Shown here: positions 52,503 through 63,999 of the stretch, piece after piece | How the letters are laid out: each line of letters opens with the position of its first letter | Position numbering within the stretch: the first letter of the stretch is position 1 | Assembly: GCA_019925105.1 (NCBI GenBank) | Contig: JAHGAU010000035.1 | Span: 558,001-622,000, forward strand | Direction: 5' to 3' | DNA: 64,000 nt | Origin: Niebla homalea | Taxonomy: Eukaryota > Ascomycota > Lecanoromycetes > Lecanorales > Ramalinaceae | The notes under the pieces: generated by a model | What the model was told of the DNA's origin: nothing | Databases searched by the model: none | What the model saw: only the letters and a program-made list of their open reading frames with translations | Position numbers and translations under genes: made by a program

Positions 52503-52753
52503 TAGAAAAGATAAAAAGGAAGGAAAAAGTAAAAGTAATAAAATAATAAGTAATAATGGAGTATAATTGAAGATAGGCCGTAGCCCCTATATAAGTTGGT
52601 AAAATATAAATTACTTACTATCGTAATCCGTTATCCCTTTTCCTTTTAAAGTGTATATGAATCGATTTTACCCTTAATTAGCCCTTTTAATGTTTCCATT
52701 CCTTCATACACCCATCCGCAAGTTTAATGTCTTCTATGCTCTCCCCCTTTCCA
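52503..52753 (-). repeat. LTR of large Gypsy element, right (5' LTR on minus strand)
   Basis: 251 bp. The outer end is well preserved (CATACACCCATCCGCAAGTT, then CTCTCCCCCTTTCCA), while the inner end (GATAAAAAGGAAGGAAAAAG) is RIP-altered. This is the reverse of the left LTR. Confidence 0.85.
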
Positions 52754-54547
52754 AAGTTTATTTTTAATAAGTAAAAACCTATAAAGCTTAATTTATACTA
52801 TATAAATATAAGTTTATTTATATAATTAAAAGTTTAAAGTTATATAATATAATAATTATAGTAAACTTAAATAAAATTATAATAAAGCCGGATACCAATA
52901 TTAAAGTCCTTAACCTTTAAGTAAATAAGAAGCTTAATTAAAAAGATTATATAAGAAAGGTTTAAAAGAAAATAACTTTATAAGAAAAAAGCTTTATTTA
53001 TTTTATTATATCGGTATAAAAAGCTACGTTATAAAAGGCCCGGATTATTTGTTAAGTTATAATAAAGTTAATTATAATATAAGTTATAATTATTTAATAT
53101 ATATTTAAAAGTACTCCGGGATATAAGAAGGAACCTATTTAAATATTATAGAAAGTCTAAAACCGGTATTTAAAAATAATTAACGATACTTATAAAGTAA
53201 CCTTTATTTTAATATTAAAGTTTAAGTTTTTTATATTATTAATTAAGGTTTTATTAAATTAAATAATTGCTTAAATAAAGTTAAAAAAATATATATACTT
53301 AATTATAATAATAGGAAACGGGCGGATCCGCTAAAATCTTAATAAGCTTTAAATTAAAGGGAGTAAATTAAAGATATTTATCCTTCTTTTTATTAAAACG
53401 AAGTAAGAATAAGTTAAAAAAATTAACCTTATTAATATCCCGGAAATTAATTTAAACGTATATAAACTCCCGTTAAACGTAAAAAAGATTAAGATTAAGG
53501 GGATTTAAAGAACGAAAATTATAGTAATTACCTTATAAATTATAATAAAGTAAATTAAGTATTAACAAAAATATAAGGATTTTATATTTTAAGGTTATTA
53601 TTATTTAATTTTTAACGATAAAAAGATTATTAATAAGTATTTTTATTATTATAATATTATAAAGAAAAATAATAACGTATTAACGATTTAACTTTAAACG
53701 GGTAAAAACGGTTTAACTTATTTCCTATTTACTATATATATTAAAAGTTAAATAAATATTAAATATAAGTATAAATAAAGAAAATAAAACGTTATATACG
53801 TTTTTATTTCTTATTTTTTATTTATAAAAATTAAATTAAAACTTATTATAAAAGTTAATACTTATAATTACCGTTAAATATTATCTATAAAACGAGGTAT
53901 CCGGATAGTTATTAAGTTTATAATATTTACCGGATTATTATTATAGTTTAATTTCATTATAGAAATAAATAAGGTTATTAAAGACTTTACGGAAAAGACC
54001 CGTTACCGGTTAAGGGAAAAAAAGAGAAGCGGAAATTAATTACGTTAATTATATAAACCGGAAAGTATTTTTTATAATTATAAAAATATAATAATAAACG
54101 TTTATTAAAAGTCTTTAAAAGAATTAATAACGATAATAATATAAAAAATATATATATTAAATATATAAATATTAGTAAAAATATTTAAAGGCATTACGTA
54201 AAATTAAGGTAATATAAATATATAAAGGAACGAAAGAATAATAAGTTTAAAAATAGTCTTTATAAGGATATAATCGTGGTATTATAGATTTTTTGGGGGA
54301 GTTAAAATATAAAAAGTATATAAATAAATTATTATTCTTTAAACGGTTATTAATATCCTTTACCTTAAGGGATAAAAGGTAAAGGTTTAATAAACGCCGG
54401 TTTTTACTTTAATATTATAAGTATTAGGTTTTTACGGTTATTAATAAAGCTAAAAGGCCGCGTATTAAGGAACGCCGGAATTAACTTAACTAGATCCGTA
54501 GTATAAATCAATCAATTAACCAATCAATTAAATAAAATTATAAAATG

Positions 54548-57500
54548 TATAATTAAAAGCTCTTCGCTATTATTATAACGTTTAAATAATAACGGTATTA
54601 TTTAAAAAAAAAGCCTTAAAGTTATTTAAATATAAATAAATTATAATAGCTTTTAAAGGTTTATAAAATAATTAACGTTAAGTTTACGTTAAGTTAAATA
54701 AGCCTTAAAATTTATTAATTATAACTTTAATGTATTTTATCGTTAAAGTAGAATAAATTTTATTAATCCTTTATTAAAACGTTTAAACTATAAAGGAATC
54801 TTACCTTTTAATATTACCTTATTATTTACTTTATAGAATAAGTTTATATTTTAATCCGATAAATTAACGGAGCGTTAATAAACGGTAATTATTAATTATT
54901 AACTATTATTTATTTTAAAAGGTATTTAAGTTATTATTCCGTAAAAAAATTTAATAATTACTTAAAGGGCCTTATAAGGAATCTAAGTTAATTAAGTTAC
55001 TTATTAAGGATTTATAGGTTAACGATACGTTTATATATAAGATTAAAGACGATAACGTAATATTAACGTATTCTTATTAAGATCGTAATAATACTTAGAA
55101 ACTCAATCTTAATAACTTTATTACTTATAAAAGCCGTATATACGTCCCCCGGGATAAAGCGGTTAAAAAAAAGCTGATTAATAAATATTATAATAACCCG
55201 TTAACGGGTTACTTTAAAGCTAAAAAGACTTATAAATTCTTAACCTATAAATATTATTAAAACGACTTAAAGGCTTAAATTAATAATTATATTAAAATAT
55301 ATAATACTTATTAAAGGATTAAAATACCGTATTATTACCTTTACGGTAAACTTATTTTATTCCCTTAACCGGCCGTACCTTAAAAAGAATTTAATATGGA
55401 TTTTATTACCGGCTTATCCGTAAGTAAGGTGAAGGATAATATTTATAATTTAATTTTAATAATCGTAAATAAATATATAAAGATATATAGATACCTTTCC
55501 GTTATAAAATAAATCGATACCGTTATATTAATAAACCTTTTTTTTTAAAGAAATTATATTACGTTATAATACGCCGGTTAAAATTATAATTAATTAAGGG
55601 TCTTTATTTATTAATAAATTCTGGGGTTTAATATATTATTATATAAAAATAAAGTATAAATTAAATACCGCTTTTTACCCGTAAATAAATAATTAAATAA
55701 AACGTTAAAATTAAAGCTTTAAATAATATTTAAGGATTTTTATTAACTTTAAGTAAATAAATTAAGTAAAACTATTCTTTTTACCTGAATTTATTTATAT
55801 AAACTTAAAATACTTAACTTTAAGTTATAGCCTTTTTATAATAATATATAGCTATAATCTAAATATTTATTTTAAACTTAAAAATAAATTTATAAAAAAA
55901 AAGAGATACTTATAATAAAAGATAAAGTTAAAATTTTATATAAAATACGATTAATATTAATAAACCGATAATACCGTATTATTAAATTAACTTAAAAAAT
56001 ATATAATAAAAAATATAAGTTAAAATTATATAACGTTAATAATTTAATAATATTAAATATTAAAAACTTTAAGTTAAAGTAATTAAATAAAAAGTTTATA
56101 TCTTAATTTATAAAACCCTTTAAAATTAATAATAAAATTAAAACGTAAATATATTATTTATTCCTTTTTATTATTTATTAAATTTATTTTATTATTTATA
56201 TTTCTTTTTTAAAGTTTTATTATATTCATATTAATAATTAAACGGCGGAAACTATAATATAAGTATTTAAATTAATTAATAATAAAAAGGAATAAGTAAT
56301 TAAAGAAATTATTAATAGGGTTAAAAATAAAAAAAGCGTTTAATATTAAATTAAATAAATTAATTAAAGCTTTAAATATAATTAAAAAATACCGGAAACG
56401 GACTTAAAGTATTCTTAGGAACTATAAGAATAATACAATAAAATAATATAAAGTAAAAAAAGACGTAAATAAAATTATAATATTATAACGGCGGAAATTA
56501 TATATATAATTAATATTATAATTACTTAACCCTTATACGTTATTCTCCCGTAAGATTATTAGAGTTTAAGCTTTAAATAATAATTTTACTTATTACGGAT
56601 ATTATGTATACGGATAAGCTAATGTTATAAAAATAATTATTTTTATTATAATATTATGCTTAATCAAAGTAACTTTAATAATAACCGTAATAATATTAAA
56701 AAAAGCGAAGAAACGTAAGCGTTAAATTATAAGCGCTTAATATATTATTAAGGAAATATTAAGTAAATAAAATTATTTAAGGTAATAAAAGATTAATAAG
56801 TATATTTATTAAGTTTATGTTAACGTATTAATAGCTTATAATATCGTCCGTTTTATTACTTTTTAATAATATATAGATTATAAGCGTTTAACGTTTAATA
56901 CTATTAATTTTAACGTTTAACGTTAAACTCCAGTAATATTAACGTATAAAAATAAAAGAATAATTTATAGCTCCGCGTTAACGTAGCCCTCTCCTCCTAC
57001 GAATGGATTAATAAAGTTAAGGATAAGTACAGGGGCGTCGTACCTTCCTTATCCTCCTCCTCCTTCTCTTCTCCGCCTTCCTCTCCACCTCCCAGGCCAC
57101 CGGACATCATGAGCTCGGGGTCCACTCTCTCCACCCCGGACACAGGGTCGGGAAATGGGGAGTGGCTCCCCGACGGAGTTAACTCTTATAAAGGGCCCGG
57201 ACCCCCCGTATTAAGTTAATTTAACTATTAAACGTTAACGCCGTCGTTACGTTACTGAATTATAATTTACTTATCTACTTTTTAAACCGGATAATTTTTT
57301 TTTCTGCCGTTTTAACGTAAATAATAAGTACCTTTTTCTTAATTTAAAGGATTAATATTTTCTTTTTAACTTTTAAAGTAACTTGACGGAGCGTATATTC
57401 TATTTAACCGGTAATAATTAACGTTTAATTAATAATTAACCGGAAGGCTTTAAAATCCTAAAGGATTTTATTACGCTTTTATATATACCGGGCTTACGTC

Positions 57501-58423
57501 TTAATAGATTATATATTAATCGACCGATATTTATATATTTATTAAATTACTTAAAGTTATAATTAATCCGGGAATTATATATATATTAAAGTAATAACGG
57601 TCCGACGGCGTTAAAAATACTTACGGAAAAGTAACGGGAAAAATATCGTTTATTATGATATTTACGGTAAGGTAAAAGGCCCCGTTAATATAAAAATTTA
57701 TTTTATAAGAAGTAAATTAAATAAAACATTATTATATATATTATTAATATTATATTTATATTTACGTTAATAAAACGTTATCGTATATACGTTATATTAC
57801 TTAAAGATTAAGGTAAACTTATATATCTTATTAATAAATAAAAATAAGTAAGTTATTAATATAAATAAAATATTTATATAACGTTAATGTTACTTATTAT
57901 AATAATAATATAAATAATAAGGATATATAATTATACATATATTAACTTATAAATACTTATATAAACCCTTAATATAATATATTTATAAAAGCGATTAAAA
58001 TTATTAAAAAAAAAAGAAGTTTAAAATAAAATAAAAGCTTTATTATAATTACGTACCTTTTTATAATAGCGCTTATCTTTATTATAGCATAATAAATTAA
58101 TAATAAAGCCTTAAATAATTATTAATTAATATTATAAAAATTCTTTTTTTATTTATTTTTTTTATTAAATTTTATAAAAAGGTTTTTAATAAGCTTTATA
58201 AGTTACGTTAATTACTTATTAATATAAGGTGCCTTTATTATATTATTATTAAATAAATACTATTATATTTACGTATATATTTAAGGATTCTTTTCTTTTT
58301 ATTTTTTTCTTATTAAGTTTAATAATAGGTTTTTAATAAGTTTTATATTTAACCGGTTTTACGTTAACTTTTTAAATATATTTCTTTATACTTTAAAGAT
58401 TAACGTATAAAAAGGGAGATAAT
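54548..58423 (+). pseudogene. Outer Gypsy copy: end of RNase H, integrase, chromodomain and 3' region
   Basis: Resumes the host after LINE A and aligns with about 16206-20266. The integrase zinc region is at about 55180-55300, the core around 55400-55680 and the chromodomain at about 56280-56430. Stops abound. The 3' region contains the unmutated GC-rich islet listed separately. Confidence 0.85.
56985..57205 (+). other. GC-rich, RIP-spared islet inside the outer Gypsy copy
   Basis: About 220 bp with normal base composition and many CA/TG dinucleotides, between strongly mutated flanks. The plus frame reads a Ser/Pro-rich stretch (LSSSSFSSPPSSPPPRPPD) and then GNGEWLPDGVNSYKGPG. The left third aligns with about 18690-18770 of the inner copy and the right end with about 19005-19070. 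The middle does not align, and the inner copy is longer there. Confidence 0.7.
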
Positions 58424-59153
58424 TATTAATAATTAATATTATCTTTACGCCGGCGTTATAATAATACGCTATATTATTACGTTAAGGTAGGCCGTTAAGC
58501 CTTAATAAAAAGTATTAATAAAAGGCTTTGGTAACGGCCTTAATATACGTTATTTATAAGCTGTAATTTAATAAACGTAAAGCGGGGTAGTTATTACCTA
58601 CTCCGGGAAGCGGGACGGGATAAGGGTTAAGTCCCGTCCCATCCCATCCCTAACCCGGCGGGATGGGATAGGGATATGTTAAGATCCCAATTCTTGGCAC
58701 GCTAACCGGATTAAGTGAATAATTCAATTCTAATATCGAATTTTTGGATTTTTTGAAAGGGGTTTTTAAGACTTATATACTATAAATAGTAAATTATATA
58801 CTATAAATAGTAATTCCGTAATCTTAACTGGATCTTGGTATATCCCTATCCCATCCCGTCCCATCCTATATTAGTACGGGATGGGATAAACCTTATTCCA
58901 TCCGGTCCTATCCCTATCCCGTCCCTATCCCGTCCCTATCCCATGGGATATATCCCGTCCCGCTTGCCGGAGTATTATTACCTTTACTTTAAGTAAAGGT
59001 TATATTTTAATTCTTTTTGAGTTCCTTAAGAATTAATCTTATTATTAATTTACTTATTAAAGTGGTACTTAAGTATCCAGACCGTAACGTTACGTCTTCT
59101 ATACCTACCTTTACTAGTCCCGCCGGCGTGCCGCCAGCGGAGTCAGTCTAACA
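58424..59153 (+). repeat. 3' LTR of outer Gypsy copy, interrupted by a MITE
   Basis: Without the MITE and its duplicated 8 bp it is 346 bp. The head is RIP-altered (TATTAATAATTAATATTATC); the tail is unmutated and ends GAGTCAGTCTAACA. It is followed by TAATT (59154-59158). Confidence 0.88.
58599..58974. mobile_element. hAT-like MITE, 376 bp, unmutated
   Basis: Terminal inverted repeats are TACTCCGGGAAGCGGGACGG and its partner (right end, reverse complement) TACTCCGGCAAGCGGGACGG, continuing GATA. A perfect 8-bp target duplication TTATTACC flanks it (58591-58598, 58975-58982). Eight-base duplications are the mark of hAT transposases. Subterminal regions are packed with GGGATGGGA/GGGACGGGA-type motifs on both sides. 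The centre has an 18-20-bp tandem duplication (TATACTATAAATAGTAA, about 58770-58815). There is no coding capacity. It interrupts the outer 3' LTR and is free of RIP. Confidence 0.88.
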
Positions 59154-59158
59154 TAATT

Positions 59159-60185
59159 AAACTATTAATAAATCCCTATTTAAAAAGAACGTTCAATAAC
59201 TCTATTATATTATATTAAATACCCTTATAAATAAACTTAATAAATTCAATTTCGGGAACACTGAATAGTAATTACCGTCTGAATAATTGCTGAATATTAA
59301 TAAAAATAATATTATAATTATTTTTTTCAAAGAACAATTTAAATGTTTAATATTCTATTTATAACTTATATAATTAATGTTTATTCTTTTTATACTTACG
59401 GTTAATATTAACATTAATAATAGCGACCGGTTTTATTTAAAGAATATCGGATAATTTAAACCGGACGATATAGCTTAAAACCCGGTCGAAATATTTAAAG
59501 GAAAAACGGTATATTATAACGTATTTTCCTTTATTAACCGAATTCGAGTTCAAGTATTTATTTACTTAAACGTTAATATTATTATAATAATTACCCTTAA
59601 TTAATATCTCTTAAGTAAATATCACGAGAAATGCGGTTTTATTGGTATATGGACCAAAAAGTGTAATAATATATGAATAATCCTTTTACCTAAATGCAGA
59701 TAGGATCTTAAGGATTATCTGTCCTCTATATATAAAGAGTGTCTTATACCTATAAATGCTCCCGCGTATCCCTTATACTATATATATATATAATAAATAT
59801 TATTAAAAGAAAAAAGGCCACTATTTATAATAATGCTTACCTTAATATATTAATATAAATACCAATATTTAATAATATGTTATACTCCGTATATCTTATA
59901 CTCTTATATTAAAATCTTACTTAATCTTACGGGGGCGGCCGTAATTACGCTTAAGACGGAACATATAAAAAGTACCGGTAAACGATAAAGATGTTACTTC
60001 GGTGGGCGCTGGTAATCTATTACGGCGGATAACGACGATATTATTGAATTCAGGATACGTAATATAGAATTCGCGTCATAAGTCTAAGTATAACTTTAAT
60101 AACAGAAGCTTATTATTATGTTTTATATCTTAAGTAATTCATTTAATTAAGTATTTATTAGAATAAATTAATATTAAAAATATAA
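59159..60185. other. Unclassified degenerate DNA right of the outer Gypsy element
   Basis: AT-rich and broken in all frames, but less depleted of CA/TG than the Gypsy interior. About 59700-59740 has an LTR-promoter look (CTGTCCTCTATATATAAAGA), and about 59930-60060 is a GC-richer patch. I could not pair these with a second LTR. It should be continuous with 10651-11650 before the Gypsy insertion. Confidence 0.4.
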
Positions 60186-62235
60186 AAACGAGAGAGATAA
60201 AAATGGCGACGAATAAAGGGACCCCAGAGGTCCAAAACGATACGTATATATATAACTCTAATAATAATAAGGGAAGTATATTAAGTACGATAAGTAAAAG
60301 TAACGTAATAATTAAGAATAAAATAATAAACGGGTAAGTAACTTATATTAATAGAAACGGTAACGATATATACGGGTAATATAATAATAATAAGCCGGAT
60401 AACGCTTAAAATAAATAAGGAAATTAAGGTTAATAAAATATACGTATTAAAACGCGTAAAACGCGTAATAATAATACGGAGGTAATAAGTAAATAAAGGG
60501 GTAAGAAGGCCGGTACGATATTAATAACGAAGGGTATAGGCGGGGGGAAAGGACGGGAAGACCGCGGTAAAAATATTATTAAGGATATATAAAAGGGAAA
60601 TAAAGCTAATAAGGAAGATAAAACCTTAAAGGATTAAAGGTAAAGGGCGGAGATAATATATTACCCGGTAAGTAAAAGTAAAAGGACGGTAAAGGAGGCG
60701 GTAAAAGCTTTAAAAAAATTCCTTACGGTAAAATAGAAAAATATTACATAAAAGACCTGGCCGATATTATAGATTAAATTAAAAAACGTAAGGGACTTCT
60801 ATATAAAGGTAGGGGTAAAATTAGGGGAGGCGGAACGCTTACGGGGCTTTTAAAGGGCGGGAGTGAAAACATTAATAAAAAGTAAAAACAGCGGCTTAAA
60901 ATAAGGGGTATAAAATAAGGGTATAAAGGCGGTAACCCCTTAAGTAAAAAAGAGTTAAACGATAAAGGTAATAAAAGAAATACTTACGGTAAAAAATAAA
61001 GGAATAACGGAGGAAAAAGTAATTATATTAAAGAAAATAAAGATAATAATAATCCGTTTATTTAATAATAAAAAAAGGAACGTAACTATAAAAATAAACC
61101 CGTTATAATTAATAAAAACTTTTAAAATAATAACGGAATTATTAATAAAATAAATTATTATAATATATAAATTATAAAGTAAAAATATCCTTTTTAATAT
61201 AGCGTTATTAAAAATAAAAGAAAGCTTAAAGAAATTTAAAACTTAAATTAATATAGAAAAATATTAATTAATTAAGATTTTAAGGTAATTATTTATTATT
61301 ATAATAAATAAAATATACTTATTATATTTTATAAAAACCGAAAAAAAAAGCTATATTAAAAAGTATAGAGAAAAAGAATATAATTCTTTACTTAAAGCTT
61401 AAAATTATTAATTATAGGCTTCCTCCGGTAATAAGGAAACTTAATTCCTTAAAATACGTAAAGAAATATTTTATTATTATATTAAACGTAACGTTAATAA
61501 AAATATGTAATAATATTTTAAATAAAAAAATTATTAAAAAGGGATCGCTTAAAATAATTTAATTATAAAATAAAACGGCGGATATTTATTAATATTTTAA
61601 ATATTAAGGTTATAAATATATTATTATAAAGTACCTTAATATTATAAAATATACGGTTTACGTTAAGGATTATAATATTTATAAATATATAAAGTTAATA
61701 ATTAAAGGGCTTATAAAAAGTATACTTAAATACGCCGTATATAATAAAGAAAAATACTTAATATAAGATTCTAAATATATAATAAGAATTAAAGAGATTA
61801 AACGTAAAAAAACTTAAATAACCACGAAAATCTAACGGTATAATACGTATAAAATTAATTTAATAAGTTAATTAAAAGCAGCCTTAAAACGTTAATTTGA
61901 TTAATTAAATAATAAGGAATAAATAATAATAATAAATAAAATAAAGAAAAGGAAGCTCCTTATAATCCCAATTTTAAAGGCCGGCTATTTTACGTCTTTA
62001 ATAATAACCGGGAAAATATTAAATTAAAAAATACTTAACTTTAATAAAAAGTTTATAATTTAAACGGATATAAGTAAAGGAACTTTTATAAAAATTAATA
62101 TATAATATATTAATATTTTTAAGAGTAATATAATATAACGTCCGTAATAAAAGAATTAAAGTAATAATATTAATGTTTAAATTTAAAGAAATCGAAAACG
62201 TTAATATTATAATAATATAAGAATTATTATATAAC
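60186..62235 (+). mobile_element. LINE D (Tad/I-like), 5' part
   Basis: ORF1 begins at 60203 (MATNKGTPEVQNDTYIY), nearly identical to LINE A; the two stay collinear for 2 kb (for example TAAAGGGACCCCAGAGGTCC, GGGAAGTATATTAA). It is cut at 62235 by an LTR-like end. The remainder would lie beyond the window. It is RIP-broken. Confidence 0.83.
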
Positions 62236-62366
62236 TGTCAGGTACTGAGAGTACTGAGGTAAAATGTGGGTGTAATATATATAATAAGTGTCTACCTAGC
62301 TATGAAGGTACGCAATATGAGTGTACGCGCCAAGCCACTATACCTTTCTGGTACTAGTGCCTGACA
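62236..62366. repeat. LTR-like end, TGTCAGG...CCTGACA, 131 bp
   Basis: The 7-bp terminal inverted repeat is perfect and the composition unmutated. It abruptly interrupts LINE D. No second copy occurs in the window, so it is either one LTR of an element continuing past 64000 or the end of a different insertion. Confidence 0.55.
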
Positions 62367-63258
62367 AGCTCTTGGCATACGCATATTGCACATAATAAAT
62401 GTACCACAAAAAGAAAGACCGTAACGCCCTCGTTGCGACGGTAAGGTAGAAGTCCTTATTATAAAAAGCGGCTCCGGGGCCGGGGATTAAGTATATCTCG
62501 CGCCGAGCATACTAAAGAAGTAAAGAGAAGTGGTGGTAGTTAAATATTAAGGCTGGTTACTAAAGGAATATTGAAAAACCGAAAAGGTATAAGCCGAGCA
62601 ATTATCGTTCTGTACCCGGGAAATAGTCGTGGATTTAAGTATTTTATAAATAAGCTGAATCGCTTAAATCCGTGATATCCGTAATTTAACCGGGTGAGTA
62701 TCCTAAGCTCTTAGTGGCCGTAATAACGGTGTTATTCCAGTATAGGTTGCGAGAGGATTATATATTACCCTTTTCGTTGTAAAGGTAGGCTTAATTATCC
62801 ACCCAGTATATACCGACGTGTTCGTCTTTTAGTAAGGGCCTGGTCTCGTCGTCGGACTTAAAGGTAAAGTTATTGTCGCTATTATTATAACGGAGGTAAT
62901 AGACCTTTAAGGGGTCCGGTAGGGGGAGTGCTTTGCGAGTAGGGCCGTTTACTGGACGGTATTTATCATTATTCTTAAAGCGAGGCCTATTATATATAGA
63001 TATTACTTATAATAAAAGGTTTATTAACGATAGGCTGAAAGACGTAGATAAAGTCGATAATGCCGACTTACTTATATAGCGATATTATTTATACTATGTT
63101 AATTGCCGAAGCTATATATAAGTTATAAAGGTTTCTTAATCATAAGGGAATTAAAAGGTACTCTGCAGGGCCGCTTTAAAATAAGTAAATATAAGCTTGA
63201 GAGCTTATTACTAAGTATTACCTAGTCGTTTAATTATAGTTATCACCCGGCCTATTGT
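62367..63258 (-). repeat. Internal segment carrying the recurrent module in minus orientation
   Basis: On the minus strand about 62700-62580 reads CGGATTTAAGCGATTCAGCT, then CTATTTCCCGGGTACAGAAC and GATAATTGCTCGGCTTATAC. This closely matches 9890-9990 and resembles the TRIM interior at 23120-23200. The right part (62800-63250) is moderately GC-rich and does not translate to anything I recognise. With the LTR-like end at 62236 as its 3' side, this looks like another member of the module-bearing LTR family. Confidence 0.5.
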
Positions 63259-63475
63259 CAGCCTGGGTGCAGGTATGGTGGTGGTGTTGCATGGAGTGTC
63301 ATTAAGCCGCCATATAAGCGGTGCCAAGATACTATTATAGTGCGTATAGATATTATCACCTGGCCGTATATCGCATATTACCCGGGTATTTTATATAGAT
63401 AGCACTATATTTCCTAAATAGATTATATAAAATTTATATATATATTATCTTTTCTTAGGCGTTTATATATTTAAT
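63259..63475 (+). repeat. Probable 5' LTR of a Copia-type element
   Basis: It begins TGTCAGCCTGGGTGCAGG, has a TATA-like CATATAAGCGG in the first 60 bp, and may end ...TTTAATA just before GTTATAAGCCCGG. The head is unmutated and the tail AT-rich, the same polarity of RIP as in the Gypsy 5' LTRs. The partner LTR is outside the window, so the boundary is a guess. Confidence 0.4.
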
Positions 63476-63503
63476 AGTTATAAGCCCGGTATTATATATC
63501 ACT

Positions 63504-63999
63504 ATGGCCACTTATTTATTAATTAATTTAAAGGCGTGATTAACTATTTAAAAAAGGCTTAAATCGAGTCCTTAAGGTTAATATACTATATATAAATTAA
63601 AAATAAAGAAGGAATTAAAAAATATAATAAGTTTATTGCTTGTTACTCCTTTATACCCTTAAGATAAGCTTATATAAAGTTAAACTTATTACCTTAAAAG
63701 ACTGGGACTTATAACTTACCGTCATTAAAGGTAAAATTATTAGGTATTACGTTTGGGAGCTTATTAACCCCGCTTTTACAATTAAATTAATAGGCTTAAA
63801 TAAGTTATTAAAACTAGTATAACCCGTTATTATAACGGATAAAGCGGTTAATATTAAGGTATTAATAACTTATAAAAACGATATATAAGTATAAAAGCCA
63901 GAATTATAAAAATAAAAAAAGTAATATACGTTTTTATTAAAATTAACGACTTTATATTCTTTATAATTAATAAAACGAACCTTATTTACCTCGAAAATA
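63504..63999 (+). pseudogene. gag-like fragment, Copia-type, truncated by the window edge
   Basis: The plus strand from about 63697 reads LKDWDL, stop, LTVIKGKIIRYYVWELINPAF. This matches the N-terminal pattern of Ty1/Copia gag (W..W...I...A...VWELIDP). An ATG at 63504 (MATYLLINLKA) is upstream but in another frame, so indels or a different start are likely. RIP stops are present. Confidence 0.5.

Larger units (their letters stand above)
39374..52753 (-). mobile_element. Large antisense Ty3/Gypsy element with 250-bp LTRs (13.4 kb)
   Basis: Two LTRs of 250-251 bp (39374-39623 and 52503-52753) start TAGAAAAGAT and end CTTTCCA/CTTTTTA. AAGT on both sides is the target duplication (4-5 bp, boundary ambiguous by one base). 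The host LINE A is collinear across the empty site. On the minus strand a polypurine-like AAAGGGAATTAA lies next to the left LTR, so transcription runs right to left. RNase H-like (about 45560-45880) and integrase (about 44300-44800) regions are recognisable. About 6 kb lie upstream of RT and 4.5 kb downstream of integrase, much more than in most Gypsy elements. Confidence 0.8.
23756..54527 (+). mobile_element. LINE A (Tad/I-like non-LTR retrotransposon), full length but split by nested insertions
   Basis: It starts with GGAGGGATGGCGACGAAC and ends with ...GAACGCCGGAATTAACTTAA, a short spacer, and an (ATCA)n-type tail, not poly(A). The target duplication of about 17-20 bp (23736-23755 and 54528-54547) differs at one RIP-type position. 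Its own segments are 23756-26854, about 38424-39373 and 52754-54527, total about 5.8 kb, the same as LINE B and LINE C. The first ORF begins at 23762 (MATNKGTPEV). The endonuclease region is near 25790-26370, RT about 38600-39340 and RNase H-like 3' part after 52754. All of it is RIP-broken. Confidence 0.87.
11651..59153 (+). mobile_element. Outer Ty3/Gypsy chromodomain retrotransposon (copy 1), split by nested insertions
   Basis: The 5' LTR begins TGTTAGCAGCTAGCGCC and the 3' LTR ends GAGTCAGTCTAACA. The 5-bp duplication TAATT flanks both (11646-11650, 59154-59158). Its own segments are 11651-12956 (LTR and gag), 20613-22355 (gag end, RT), 23527-about 23755 (RNase H part), about 54528-58423 (rest of pol, integrase, chromodomain, 3' region) and the 3' LTR 58424-59153. 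Joined, they run collinear with the inner copy at 12957-20612. Removing insertions leaves an element of about 7.7 kb. All coding parts are broken by RIP. The chromodomain (about 56280-56430) marks it as a chromovirus-clade element, known to target heterochromatin. Confidence 0.9.

Noticed and set aside
23756..54527. Biosynthetic cluster, effector gene or giant Starship-type cargo in the AT-rich block
   Set aside because: All long stretches resolve into LTR or LINE sequence or unreadable RIP'd DNA. There is no tyrosine recombinase (DUF3435) or intact small secreted protein frame.
58599..58974. Telomere-like or rDNA-like reading of the GGGATGGGA/CCCATCCC runs
   Set aside because: They are subterminal motifs inside a TIR element with a perfect 8-bp duplication. 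The repeat is not a TTAGGG array.
62236..62366. Possible tRNA or structured ncRNA because of the terminal inverted repeat
   Set aside because: No cloverleaf or A/B box was found; TGTCAGG...CCTGACA fits LTR ends better.
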